DNA of 64,000 bases from Streptomyces sp. NBC_00224 (GTDB lineage Bacteria; Actinomycetota; Actinomycetes; Streptomycetales; Streptomycetaceae), in assembly GCF_041435195.1 (NCBI RefSeq), contig NZ_CP108106.1, positions 5,118,501 to 5,182,500 on the forward strand, in the 5' to 3' direction. Below are positions 1 through 7,265 of the stretch, in pieces; position 1 is the stretch's first letter, and each line of letters starts with the position of its first letter. The notes under the pieces were generated by a model that was not told the DNA's origin, did no database searches, and was given only the letters and a program-made list of their open reading frames with translations. A program made the position numbers and the translations under genes.

Positions 1-46
1 GCTCGTCCCCCGACCGTCCCCCCGCTCGTCCCCCCGACCGTCCCTC
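1..46. repeat. two-copy 22-23 bp tandem repeat
   Basis: Two consecutive near-identical units beginning GCTCGTCCCCC and continuing GACCGTCCC lie at 1-23 and 24-46, just upstream of the first gene. They differ only in the length of C runs. No function is evident. Confidence 0.5.
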
Positions 47-142
47 GATCCCCCGGTCGCCCGGTTGACCGGCTCACTCGTACGAGCCGTCGTCCGGCAA
101 CCAACAGGGCACATGCCGTCACTCCCCGGTTACGCTCCGGGG

Positions 143-1687
143 ATGGACTCCAGGCGCCTGCTCCGTTCCTCCGCCCTCGCCGTCGCGACCGCCGGGCTGC
201 TCGCCTCCGGATGCTCGTCGGGCAGCTCGTCCACCACCGCGACGGCGTCCACCACATCGGCGGCGGGCGCCCAGACGTCGGCCGCCCTGCGCACGTACTA
301 CCAGCAGAAGCTGACCTGGCGGGCGTGCGGCGTACCGGGCTTCGAGTGCTCCACCATGAAGGCGCCGCTGGACTACGCCGAGCCGGCCGGCACCTCCGTC
401 AAGCTGGCGGTCGCCCGCAAGAAGGCCACCGGCCCGGGCAAGCGGATCGGGTCGCTCCTGGTCAACCCGGGCGGCCCGGGCGGCACGGCGGTCGGCTACC
501 TCCAGCAGTACGCGGGCCTCGGCTACCCCGCCCCGGTCCGGGCGCGGTACGACATGGTGGCCGTCGACCCGCGCGGGGTGGCCCGCAGCGAGCCCGTCGA
601 ATGCCTGACGAGCCAGGAGATGGACGCGTACACCCAGGTCGACCAGACCCCCGACGACGACGCCGAGAAGGGGGCGCTCGCGACCTCGTTCAAGAACTTC
701 GCGAAGGGCTGCGAGACGCGCTCCGGGAAGGTGCTGCCGCATGTCTCCACGGTCGAGGCGGCCCGTGACATGGACATCCTGCGGCAGCTGCTCGGCGACG
801 AGAAGCTGCACTACGTGGGCGCCTCCTACGGCACGTTCCTGGGCGCGACCTACGCCGAGCTGTTCCCGGACCGCACCGGGCGCCTGGTCCTCGACGGCGC
901 GCTGGACCCGTCCCTGCCGGCCCTGGAGATGAACCGCGACCAGACGGCGGGCTTCGAGACGGCGTTCCAGTCGTTCGCGGCGGACTGCGTACGGAACAAG
1001 GACTGCCCGCTGGGTACGACGTCGGTGGCGGACGCGTCGACGCGGCTCAAGAAGTTCTTCGCCGACCTCGACGCGAAGCCGGTCGAGACCGGCGAGTCCC
1101 GCAAGCTCGGCGAGGCGCTCGCCACGACGGGCGTGATCGCCGCGATGTACGACGAGACGACCTGGCCCGAGCTGCGCACCGGCCTCACGCGCGCGATGCA
1201 CGGCGACGGCGCGGGCCTGCTGACCCTCGCCGACTCGTACTACGAGCGGGACTCGGAGGGGAAGTACGCCAACCTGATGTACGCGAACACGGCCGTGAAC
1301 TGCCTCGACCTGCCCCCCTCCTTCTCCGGCCCCGACGCGGTCGACGCCGCGCTCCCCTCCTTCGAGAAGGCCTCCCCGGTCTTCGGCCAGGGCTTCGCCT
1401 GGGCGGCCCTGAACTGCGCGTACTGGCCGATCAGGGCCACCGGCACCCCGCACCGCATCGAGGCGAAGGGCGCGGCCCCGATCGTCGTGGTCGGCACCAC
1501 CCGCGACCCGGCCACCCCCTACAAGTGGGCGAAGTCCCTGGCCTCCCAGCTGACCTCCGGCAGGCTCCTCACATACGAGGGCGACGGCCACACGGCGTAC
1601 GGCCGGGGCAGCGACTGCATCGACACCGCGATCAACACGTACCTCCTGGAGGGCACGGCCCCGCCCGAGGACAAGAAGTGCACCTGA
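143..1687 (+). CDS. secreted lipoprotein alpha/beta hydrolase, tripeptidyl-aminopeptidase family
   Basis: The 514-residue product looks like the Streptomyces TAP/SlpD/SlpE serine peptidases, which trim N-terminal peptides outside the cell. The start at 143 gives a clean lipoprotein signal: Arg-rich N-terminus, hydrophobic stretch, and lipobox L-A-S-G-C with Cys24. An upstream in-frame start at 65 would bury this signal. The nucleophile elbow G-A-S-Y-G centres on Ser228. A late Asp in T-T-R-D-P-A-T-P and a His in G-D-G-H-T complete the expected triad, and the C-terminal part is the TAP-like domain. It appears monocistronic, with a tRNA gene downstream. Family assignment is firm; substrate is unknown. 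Confidence 0.85.
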   Translation: MDSRRLLRSSALAVATAGLLASGCSSGSSSTTATASTTSAAGAQTSAALRTYYQQKLTWRACGVPGFECSTMKAPLDYAEPAGTSVKLAVARKKATGPGKRIGSLLVNPGGPGGTAVGYLQQYAGLGYPAPVRARYDMVAVDPRGVARSEPVECLTSQEMDAYTQVDQTPDDDAEKGALATSFKNFAKGCETRSGKVLPHVSTVEAARDMDILRQLLGDEKLHYVGASYGTFLGATYAELFPDRTGRLVLDGALDPSLPALEMNRDQTAGFETAFQSFAADCVRNKDCPLGTTSVADASTRLKKFFADLDAKPVETGESRKLGEALATTGVIAAMYDETTWPELRTGLTRAMHGDGAGLLTLADSYYERDSEGKYANLMYANTAVNCLDLPPSFSGPDAVDAALPSFEKASPVFGQGFAWAALNCAYWPIRATGTPHRIEAKGAAPIVVVGTTRDPATPYKWAKSLASQLTSGRLLTYEGDGHTAYGRGSDCIDTAINTYLLEGTAPPEDKKCT

Positions 1688-1783
1688 GCTGCGGAAGTCC
1701 CTCGAACAGGGGTGGTCGGGAGCACCCCTGGAAACTGTGTAGACTTGGCCGCGTTGCTGATCGCACCATGGTGCGGACGGCGT

Positions 1784-1857
1784 GCCGCCTTAGCTCAGTT
1801 GGCCAGAGCAACGCACTCGTAATGCGTAGGTCTCGGGTTCGAATCCCGAAGGCGGCT
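1784..1857 (+). tRNA. tRNA-Thr (anticodon CGT)
   Basis: A full cloverleaf can be folded. The acceptor stem is GCCGCCT with AGGCGGC and discriminator T at 1857. The D-arm is GCTC/GAGC. The anticodon stem is ACGCA/TGCGT around loop CTCGTAA, giving anticodon CGT that reads ACG. The T-arm is TCGGG/CCCGA with TTCGAAT. The 3' CCA is not encoded. tRNA-Thr genes are common integration sites for actinomycete elements, and the following 6 kb looks accessory, but no second copy of the 3' end was found in the window. Confidence 0.96.
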
Positions 1858-1863
1858 CTGTAG

Positions 1864-1900
1864 AAGCCCCAGGACTCACTCGCCGTGACCTGGGGCTTTT
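1864..1900 (+). terminator. intrinsic terminator after tRNA-Thr
   Basis: The arms AAGCCCCAGG (1864-1873) and CCTGGGGCTT (1889-1898) form a 10-bp stem followed by a T run. The hairpin sits 7 bases after the tRNA and is also placed to stop transcripts of the minus-strand operon ending at 1944. Confidence 0.85.
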
Positions 1901-1943
1901 GCTTTTTCTGGTACCACCCGTCGACCACTGCCCCGGGCCAAGC

Positions 1944-2306
1944 TCAGGAGGCCTGTGCGTGGCGCCAGGCGAGGTACTCCTCGCGGACGTACGCGCGGAA
2001 GTCGTCGTCACCGGCCAGCTCCGCTCCCCTGAAGGTGAGCGAACCGTGCTCGGCGTCGTATGTGGCCAGGTTCTCGGCCGCCTGGACCGCCGTGGTGATG
2101 GCCTCGGTGGCGACTAAGGGCGTTGTGGTGGCGGTGTCGTGGAGCGCGATGCGGTCCAGGGCGGCGGCCTTGCGGAGCCGGAACTCGCGGTCCGCCTCCG
2201 GGCTGATCGGCCGGCTGGTGGCCCGCTGGGCGATCCACGCGACCTCGGCCCCCACTTCGGGAGCGTTCGCGTACGCGGTGTCGGGGCCGTTCGGGTCGTT
2301 GGTCAT
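1944..2306 (-). CDS. hypothetical protein, third gene of a minus-strand operon
   Basis: This gene encodes a 120-residue acidic, mostly helical protein that I do not recognise. The ATG at 2306 is preceded by GAGGAGG and overlaps the TGA of the upstream gene as ATGA, so it is translationally coupled. A longer frame reaching 2798 only shadows the neighbouring gene in another frame. There is no signal peptide, membrane segment or Cys cluster. The A/E-rich middle and W-I-A-Q-R stretch suggest a small cytosolic helical protein. Its operon partners are also unknown. Confidence 0.7.
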   Translation of the reverse strand: MTNDPNGPDTAYANAPEVGAEVAWIAQRATSRPISPEADREFRLRKAAALDRIALHDTATTTPLVATEAITTAVQAAENLATYDAEHGSLTFRGAELAGDDDFRAYVREEYLAWRHAQAS

Positions 2307-2818
2307 GGGGTGTCCTCCTCGGGGAAGTGGTTCGCTCGGGCGGCGAGGAGCAAGTAGTTGAGGGCGCTCTCCGCGACCTCGCCGTATGCGTACGCGCTGT
2401 CCGCCAGGCTGGCGGTGAACTCGGAGGCGGGGAACACCTCGGAGGCTTCGTGGTCCGTTGGATCGTCTGGATCGTCGTCCGACGGCTCCGCGGTGGCCAT
2501 GGAAGCGGCGAACTCGTGCCTCATGACCTCTGCGCGGAGCTGGGACAGCCGCTTGCTGCCCGGCCACCCCGCCAGTGCTCGACCGAGGTCCGGCAGCAGG
2601 CTCGTGGGCGGCAGGACGTACAGGCCATCGTGGCGGCGGAGCTCGATGTGGCGGGGGCGTTCGCCCTGCGATACGAGACGTACGCTCTCGGCCGCGCCGT
2701 ACGCGTAGGCGAGGCAGGTGTTCTCGTGCAGGTGGGCCCGATGTTGGCGGGCTGCGGCACCGAGGGCGAACACGCTGTCCGACAGGCTGTGGAACCACGC
2801 GTACGTGGTGTCGGGCAT
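2303..2818 (-). CDS. hypothetical protein with an internal YAYG duplication
   Basis: The 171-residue protein is of unknown function. The ATG at 2818 is chosen because GGAGGG lies 7 bases upstream; an upstream in-frame start at 2839 lacks a site. Two segments resemble each other, C-L-A-Y-A-Y-G-A-A-E-S in the N-terminal third and S-A-Y-A-Y-G-E-V-A-E-S near the C-terminus. This suggests an internal duplication of a helical unit. A D/E-rich linker separates them. It is the middle gene of the 3122-1944 operon. Confidence 0.7.
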   Translation of the reverse strand: MPDTTYAWFHSLSDSVFALGAAARQHRAHLHENTCLAYAYGAAESVRLVSQGERPRHIELRRHDGLYVLPPTSLLPDLGRALAGWPGSKRLSQLRAEVMRHEFAASMATAEPSDDDPDDPTDHEASEVFPASEFTASLADSAYAYGEVAESALNYLLLAARANHFPEEDTP

Positions 2819-2882
2819 CGGGTGCCCTCCGTTCTCCATGGGGCTGGCCCGTGGGGCTCGCAGAGTCGGCGGAGCAGGGGCG

Positions 2883-3122
2883 CTAGCGGGTCGTCAGTAA
2901 CGTGGCGTTCGCGCCGCCCGCCGCCACGAGCAGGCCCCGGAGGTCGCCGCCGACCGCGGCGACCCGGCGCTCCATCGCGTCCCAGGAGTCGCTGTCGATG
3001 GCCATCAGGGCGGCGACGGCGATCGACACCTCACCGCGCTCCAGCGCGGAGACGGCGTCGCGGAGGTCACCGACCGCCATCAGGGTGGGGCGCTCGGACT
3101 TGGCCGAATTCAGCTCGTACAT
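2883..3122 (-). CDS. small hypothetical protein, first gene of operon
   Basis: The 79-residue product is unknown. The ATG at 3122 has GAGGGAG about 8 bases upstream; a frame extending to 3281 has no convincing start. The sequence is amphipathic and helical with no cysteine. Its promoter must lie in the 300-bp interval shared with the divergent GntR gene at 3422. That interval carries three copies of a palindromic operator, so the GntR protein may control this operon too. Confidence 0.65.
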   Translation of the reverse strand: MYELNSAKSERPTLMAVGDLRDAVSALERGEVSIAVAALMAIDSDSWDAMERRVAAVGGDLRGLLVAAGGANATLLTTR

Positions 3123-3303
3123 GTGATGTCTCCCTCGTTCACGGTCAGTTGATGAAACCGGCTGCGCCCGTGCGGTCTCTCCTGCTTGCTGACTGGGATG
3201 GGAGAGCCGGATCGGTGGGCTTCCTTGCCCCGTCGACCACCGCCCTGGCCGAGGTGGCCGCTTCCTTTGGGCCCGTTTCACAGGGTCCTCCGGCGGTTAC
3301 TCC

Positions 3304-3384
3304 TCAAGAGGTCTTGTCCTCAAGTCCTCTTTATGAGTTTCCAGGAGTGTGGCGGACGGCTCTCGACTCGTCAAGACCTCTTGA
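3304..3384. promoter_or_regulatory. three GntR-type operators TCAAGA-N2-TCTTGA
   Basis: Three 14-bp sites share one design: TCAAGAGGTCTTGT at 3304-3317, TCAAGTCCTCTTTA at 3320-3333 and TCAAGACCTCTTGA at 3371-3384. The third has perfect 6-bp arms, and the others match it or its complement with one or two changes. The third site lies just upstream of a -10-like TATGCT (3392-3397) that would serve the GntR gene starting at 3422. The interval is divergent, with the hypothetical operon running leftward from 3122. Autoregulation by the adjacent GntR protein is inferred. Confidence 0.7.
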
Positions 3385-3421
3385 TGACTCGTATGCTGAT
3401 CGAGGTCGTACGACGGGAACG

Positions 3422-4219
3422 GTGAGCAAGGTGGCAAAGGTCTACGAGCGGATCGCGGATGAGCTCAGAGAGTCCATCCGGGCGGGTCGGCTGGCTCCGG
3501 GGGACCAACTGCCCACGGAGGCAAAGCTCGCCGAGCGATTCGGGAAGAGCGTGCCGACGATCCGGGAGGCGCTGCGTCTCCTGCGGGATGAAGGGCTGAT
3601 CGAGAAGCAGCACGGCCGAGGCAACTTCGTACGTCGCCCGCGCACGACGGTGCTGCGCTCGAACGTCCGCCACCAGTGGGAGAAGGACCGGGCGCGCGAA
3701 CCGGAGCCCAAGCGGTTGCAGACGGGCGCCACGGAACACGACACGGGTCTGACGGTCAACGACCTTGTCTTCTACGCGTCGTACCGCGAGGCGAAGGCGG
3801 ACGGGGAGTTGGCGGAAGCCTTCGGAATCCCAGAGGGAACGCTTCTCCTCCAGCGCACCTACCGGACCCGGTACAGCGCCGAAACCGCTCCGTTCAACCT
3901 CGTGACGTCGTATCTCGTTCACGATCTCGTCGCGGGTAACCCGGCCTTGCTGGACGAGACCAAGGAGCCGTGGCCCGGCGGCACCATGAACCAGCTCTTC
4001 ACCATCGGTATCGAGCTGGGACGCATAGAGGAGCGTGTCACCGCGCGCCCGCCGACGCCGGAAGAGGCGGAGGAGCTTGAGCTCCCGCCCGGGACGGCGG
4101 TCGTGCTGCTGCGGAAGACCTCGTACGACGTCAACGACCGGCCTGTGGAGATCTCGTACGTCACGGTGCCCGGCGATCGCACGGAAATGATCTTCAATAC
4201 TCCACTGGAAAGGTGGTGA
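3422..4219 (+). CDS. GntR-family transcriptional regulator with UTRA domain
   Basis: The 265-residue protein has a winged helix-turn-helix at about residues 4-75 (Y-E-R-I-A-D-E-L-R, then P-G-D-Q-L-P-T-E-A-K-L-A-E-R-F-G, then T-I-R-E-A-L-R-L-L). A UTRA ligand-binding domain of the HutC subfamily fills the rest. The GTG at 3422 is used; an alternative GTG lies at 3431. The reading frame runs open far upstream to 2327, but that part is non-coding. The glycosyltransferase gene starts 4 bases after the stop, so the two are probably co-transcribed. Three palindromic sites upstream suggest autoregulation. The ligand is unknown. Confidence 0.85.
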   Translation: MSKVAKVYERIADELRESIRAGRLAPGDQLPTEAKLAERFGKSVPTIREALRLLRDEGLIEKQHGRGNFVRRPRTTVLRSNVRHQWEKDRAREPEPKRLQTGATEHDTGLTVNDLVFYASYREAKADGELAEAFGIPEGTLLLQRTYRTRYSAETAPFNLVTSYLVHDLVAGNPALLDETKEPWPGGTMNQLFTIGIELGRIEERVTARPPTPEEAEELELPPGTAVVLLRKTSYDVNDRPVEISYVTVPGDRTEMIFNTPLERW

Positions 4220-4223
4220 CGCC

Positions 4224-4982
4224 GTGCCCCGGCGCATCATCGTCGTGACTGCTGTGCACCCGCCGTCCGCCAAGTTCCTGTCCGAGGCGTACAAGTCGCT
4301 GTGCGACCAGGAGCTTCCGGACGGCTGGGAGTGGCACTGGGTCATTCGCGAGGACGGGCGCAGCGAGGAAGTCGCTCCGCACGTCCCGGACGATCCGCGG
4401 GTGACCTTCCGGCAGGGACGCGCGGGCGGTCCCGGTGTGGCACGGACGATGGCGCTGTCGGACGCGGACGGCGACTACGTCAAGATCCTCGACGCCGACG
4501 ACCAGCTCGCTCCTGGCGCGCTGGCCCGCGACTTGGCGGTTCTCGAATCCGACCGCAGTATCGGTTGGACGACGTCCCGGGTCCTCGATCTCCTGCCCGA
4601 CGGTTCGACCCTCGGCTTCGACCAGGACCCTGAGGGCGGGCCGATCGAGCGCGGTGATGTGCTGCGCCACTGGCAGGAGCACAGCTACCGCGCGCAGGTG
4701 CACCCGGCGACCCTCTTCGTACGCCGCGATCTTCTCGTCGCGCTCGGCGGCTGGATGGCGCTTCCGGCCTCGGAGGACACGGGGTTGCTGCTGGCGCTGG
4801 ACGCCGTGAGCCGCGGGTACTTCACGCGCGAGGTCGGCCTCATCTACCGCAAGTGGGAAGGGCAGTCGACCAGCCAGGCGGCCCACACGGACACCACCGA
4901 GCGCGATGCGCGCATGGCGGTGGTGGAGGCCAGGGCCACGGCCCTGTCGTACTTCCAGTGGCACTTCCCGGCGACGGACTGA
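4224..4982 (+). CDS. family 2 (GT-A) glycosyltransferase
   Basis: The 252-residue protein has the GT2 layout. It starts with a strand (I-I-V-V-T-A) and continues with a nucleotide-sugar-binding core. Next is G-G-P-G-V-A-R, typical of the pre-catalytic helix, and then a metal-binding D-A-D-D at about residues 90-93. A later S-E-D-T-G region is the usual acceptor/base site. There is no membrane segment, so it is cytosolic. The GTG at 4224 has GGTGG 8 bases upstream and follows the GntR stop by 4 bases. Donor and acceptor are unknown. No other glycosylation gene is adjacent, which is unusual. Confidence 0.8.
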   Translation: MPRRIIVVTAVHPPSAKFLSEAYKSLCDQELPDGWEWHWVIREDGRSEEVAPHVPDDPRVTFRQGRAGGPGVARTMALSDADGDYVKILDADDQLAPGALARDLAVLESDRSIGWTTSRVLDLLPDGSTLGFDQDPEGGPIERGDVLRHWQEHSYRAQVHPATLFVRRDLLVALGGWMALPASEDTGLLLALDAVSRGYFTREVGLIYRKWEGQSTSQAAHTDTTERDARMAVVEARATALSYFQWHFPATD

Positions 4983-5004
4983 CCGGGGTACGGACTGATC
5001 CGCG

Positions 5005-5760
5005 TTACGGATTGACCGGCACTTCGTAAACGATCTCGCAGAGGGCGGCGGGCACGATGATGTCCGCCGTCTCTACGGGCCGGTTGTCATCGCTGTAGTA
5101 CGTGCGCTGGATGTGCGTAACCAGCGCACCCTTCTGCACGCCCAGGAGCTGGGCCTCTTCGGCCGTCGCGAGCTGCGGCTCCGGCTGCTCCACTGAGTGG
5201 CTGACGGTGATGCCGATCTCCGCCATGCGGTCGACGACGCCTTTGCCCGCGTGCGGACCACCCTCGGGCAGCACCACCAACGTGCCGGCCGTCAGCTCGT
5301 ACGGCTCCCAACTGGTCGACAGCTGTACGGGCTTGGCGTCGGCCAGGAACTCGTAGGTCGTCCGCACGCACAGCGCGCCTTCGGTGATACCGAGGCGTTC
5401 GGCGATCTCCGCCGGGGCTGGGACCTTCGCGTCGCTCCGGCTCTCCCAGGCGCCACGCTTGCCGAGTGCGGACATGTCCGCGTCGAAGGGTGAGCCGCCT
5501 CGCTGCTCGCGGTACTGGGAGCGAACCATGCGCACGCGCTGGCGCGGCTCAGCCACGTAAGTCCCTGACCCCGCGCGTCCTTCGAGTACTCCTTGGGAGA
5601 TCAGAAGCTCCTGAGCACGCCGGATGACGTTCTCGCCCACGTGGCACTCCTCAGCGAGCTGGCCACGCGAAGGCAGCTTGTCTCCCGGGGTCCACTCCTG
5701 GTCCGCGATGCGCTGCCGGAGGATTTCGGCGACGCGGAGGTACGGCGGCTGCTCACGCAT
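5005..5760 (-). CDS. GntR-family transcriptional regulator (HutC/UTRA type)
   Basis: The 251-residue protein has an N-terminal winged helix (Y-L-R-V-A-E-I-L-R, P-G-D-K-L-P-S-R-G-Q-L-A-E-E) and a UTRA domain. The helix-turn-helix recognition region reads V-G-E-N-V-I-R-R-A, slightly off the usual T-V-R-R-A. The ATG at 5760 lies 6 bases after a -10-like TAGATT, so a leaderless transcript is plausible. Two CTAGT-N2-ACTAG palindromes occupy the divergent interval with the small gene at 5838, pointing to control of both directions. It is the second GntR gene within 2.5 kb. Confidence 0.85.
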   Translation of the reverse strand: MREQPPYLRVAEILRQRIADQEWTPGDKLPSRGQLAEECHVGENVIRRAQELLISQGVLEGRAGSGTYVAEPRQRVRMVRSQYREQRGGSPFDADMSALGKRGAWESRSDAKVPAPAEIAERLGITEGALCVRTTYEFLADAKPVQLSTSWEPYELTAGTLVVLPEGGPHAGKGVVDRMAEIGITVSHSVEQPEPQLATAEEAQLLGVQKGALVTHIQRTYYSDDNRPVETADIIVPAALCEIVYEVPVNP

Positions 5761-5769
5761 ATGGAAAAT

Positions 5770-5803
5770 CTAGTCCACTAGCTCTAAGCTAGTTAACTAG
5801 CTT
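5770..5803. promoter_or_regulatory. two CTAGT-N2-ACTAG operators in a divergent promoter
   Basis: CTAGTCCACTAG lies at 5770-5781. CTAGTTAACTAG lies at 5789-5800, inside the perfect 18-bp palindrome AAGCTAGTTAACTAGCTT (5786-5803). Centres are 19 bp apart, close to two helical turns, as expected for two dimers on one face. A -10-like TAAGCT (rightward) and TAGATT (leftward) overlap the sites. The obvious binder is the GntR protein encoded at 5005-5760. Confidence 0.75.
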
Positions 5804-5837
5804 CACTCACCGTCATTTCGTCGACGGAGGACGCCTT

Positions 5838-6119
5838 GTGCCCTCTTCGGAAGAACGTGCCGCCGAGACCGCCGCTCGTCTCTCCGCCGCTGGACTGACA
5901 CCCCATGTGGAAGAGCTTGCCGACCACTTATCCATCGAAGCGGGGGTACCGGACTCGCTCCCCAAGGAGTCCTGGCGAGAGCTTTTGGCCGCACTGGAGG
6001 CGGGGGACTGGTTCGGGTTCGTCGACAGCAGCGAGAGGGGCCGCGCGGTATGGGCCTGCTTCCGCCGGGACGAGCCCGCGACGGTCGACGCCGTCCAGCG
6101 ACAAGAACATCAGCCATAG
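5838..6119 (+). CDS. small acidic hypothetical protein
   Basis: The 93-residue soluble protein is not recognised. The GTG at 5838 has GGAGG 7 bases upstream. It contains an acidic helical N-terminus (E-E-R-A-A-E-T-A-A-R-L) and a W-x-E-L-L-A-A-L-E-A-G-D-W segment. It is first in a run of four very small plus-strand genes. It is transcribed divergently from the GntR gene at 5760 across two operators, so it is a probable target of that regulator. Confidence 0.65.
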   Translation: MPSSEERAAETAARLSAAGLTPHVEELADHLSIEAGVPDSLPKESWRELLAALEAGDWFGFVDSSERGRAVWACFRRDEPATVDAVQRQEHQP

Positions 6120-6132
6120 GGAGCTGATCAAC

Positions 6133-6366
6133 GTGTTCAACCGTATCCGCCGCGCCGCTGCACGGGTCGTTCCGGCCCTGGGACGCCGTCGACGACCGGA
6201 GCCGGCTCACTGCGCGGACGCCAACTCGTGGCGTCCGGACACGGGGACGTTGTCCCCGCTCAGCAGGCCCCTGGCGCGCGAAGGAGTGGTCTGGGTGGAC
6301 GACGAGCCCATCCTGCGTCCGTACGTCCTCGCGTATGAGCCGTTCAGTGCAGCGGAGGGCGAGTGA
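6133..6366 (+). CDS. small basic hypothetical protein
   Basis: The 77-residue protein has an Arg-rich N-terminus (R-I-R-R-A-A-A-R and G-R-R-R-R) and a C-terminal L-R-P-Y-V-L-A-Y-E. Small Streptomyces proteins often end in this type of tail, but no function is known to me. The GTG at 6133 has GGGAG 9 bases upstream, and the stop overlaps the next gene's start. It starts 13 bases after the preceding gene and looks like part of the same operon. Confidence 0.55.
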   Translation: MFNRIRRAAARVVPALGRRRRPEPAHCADANSWRPDTGTLSPLSRPLAREGVVWVDDEPILRPYVLAYEPFSAAEGE

Positions 6367-6548
6367 TGAGCGCAAAGCAGGTCGTTCCCTATCTCTCGGT
6401 GGCCTGCAGGATCGGCACCCACAACGAGTGCACCGAGGGGCACCGTGTGGCGTCGACACAGGGAGTTCCCGTCTTGTACGAGAGGTGCCGGTGCACCTGC
6501 CACAAGGCCTCGCCCGATGGGCAGCGCGGCGGGAGGGCGCTCCGATGA
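6366..6548 (+). CDS. tiny Cys-rich protein, possible zinc-binding module
   Basis: The 60-residue protein has two Cys clusters: C-R-I-G-T-H-N-E-C near residues 14-22 and C-R-C-T-C-H near residues 42-47. The spacing suggests a treble-clef or zinc-ribbon-like metal site, which is an inference. The ATG at 6366 overlaps the upstream TGA; a GTG one codon earlier is also possible. The stop overlaps the next ATG as ATGA, so translation is coupled on both sides. Such tiny genes are often missed. Confidence 0.6.
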   Translation: MSAKQVVPYLSVACRIGTHNECTEGHRVASTQGVPVLYERCRCTCHKASPDGQRGGRALR

Positions 6549-6760
6549 TGCGGTCGCCGACGCCCGAGTCGCCCGTCGTGGTCACGTCCGCCACCGTCAT
6601 GCGTGGCGATGTGATCCAGATCGGAGGCCAGTCCTTCGAGTTGATGGATCTGATCAACCTCTCCAGCAGGGCACGGCGGCTGCGCTTCCGTACGGGAGAG
6701 ACGCTGACTATGAGCTCCGCTACCGGGCTGTCGGCTATGCGGCCAGCCCTGAGGAAGTGA
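6545..6760 (+). CDS. small hypothetical protein, beta-rich (R-G-D-V-I-Q-I-G-G)
   Basis: The 71-residue protein has a core V-M-R-G-D-V-I-Q-I-G-G-Q followed by R-R-L-R-F-R-T-G-E-T. It reads like a small beta-barrel domain also seen in other Streptomyces small genes next to GntR regulators. The ATG at 6545 overlaps the upstream stop (ATGA). It is the last intact gene of the 5838-6760 cluster and is followed 9 bases later by a broken GntR gene, so the cluster probably once encoded its own regulator. Confidence 0.6.
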   Translation: MMRSPTPESPVVVTSATVMRGDVIQIGGQSFELMDLINLSSRARRLRFRTGETLTMSSATGLSAMRPALRK

Positions 6761-6768
6761 CGACGCTG

Positions 6769-7062
6769 ATGGCTTTCCGGTACCAGCAGATCGTAATGAC
6801 CTGCGGGGGCGCATTGAGCTTGGCAAGTTGACGGCGGGGGGAACGCCTGCCCTCGGAGGCTGAGCTGGCCGGGCAGTACAAGACGAGCATGCCCACAGTT
6901 CGCAACGCCCTGGAGGTGCTTCAGCTCGCTCCACCGCTAGGCGCCCCTGGGCGAGCCCCGAGGGCGCCTGGGGATGTCATGGGCTGCGGCTGGGTGATCG
7001 AAGTGCGCCAGCCAGAAGCTATGGATCGCACGAATGTTCACTTCTTATTGAGGCGTGGTAGG
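6769..7062 (+). pseudogene. degenerate GntR-family regulator
   Basis: The DNA still encodes pieces of a GntR winged helix in shifting frames. M-A-F-R-Y-Q-Q-I-V begins at 6769. D-L-R-G-R-I-E-L-G-K-L-T-A-G follows in the next frame. Then R-L-P-S-E-A-E-L-A-G-Q-Y-K-T and T-V-R-N-A-L-E-V-L-Q follow in a third register to about 6920. At least two frameshifts are needed, and the frame from 6769 stops at 6831. Downstream to 7062 the open sequence no longer resembles a UTRA domain, so the 3' part is replaced or lost. The remaining stretch to 7265 has no gene apart from a Crp-like site. Confidence 0.7.
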
Positions 7063-7215
7063 TGATTCCACATTTGGATCGCTCATCTGGCTGACGGTTC
7101 TTCGAAATCTTCATAGTTTTCTCCGAAACTGGAACCTATCTGATCGCATTTGCCAACCCAGGCGCCTTCGATGATTTTGTGCTGCAAGGAGAATGCAGAG
7201 AACAAGACAAGGGAT

Positions 7216-7231
7216 TGTGATCCGTGTCACG
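7216..7231 (+). promoter_or_regulatory. Crp-like palindrome upstream of membrane/lipoprotein pair
   Basis: TGTGA-TCCGTG-TCACG lies 34 bp before the start at 7266. It fits the GTG-N6-GNCAC pattern reported for the Streptomyces cAMP receptor protein and nearly fits the enterobacterial TGTGA-N6-TCACA consensus. Binding is inferred. Confidence 0.4.
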
Positions 7232-7265
7232 ATGAACCTGTCGCTGCGGGAGCGAGGGGGCGCCC

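Noticed and set aside
1784..1857. tRNA-Thr as an att site of an intact integrative element
   Set aside because: No integrase, excisionase, replication or transfer gene and no second copy of the tRNA 3' end were found within the window.
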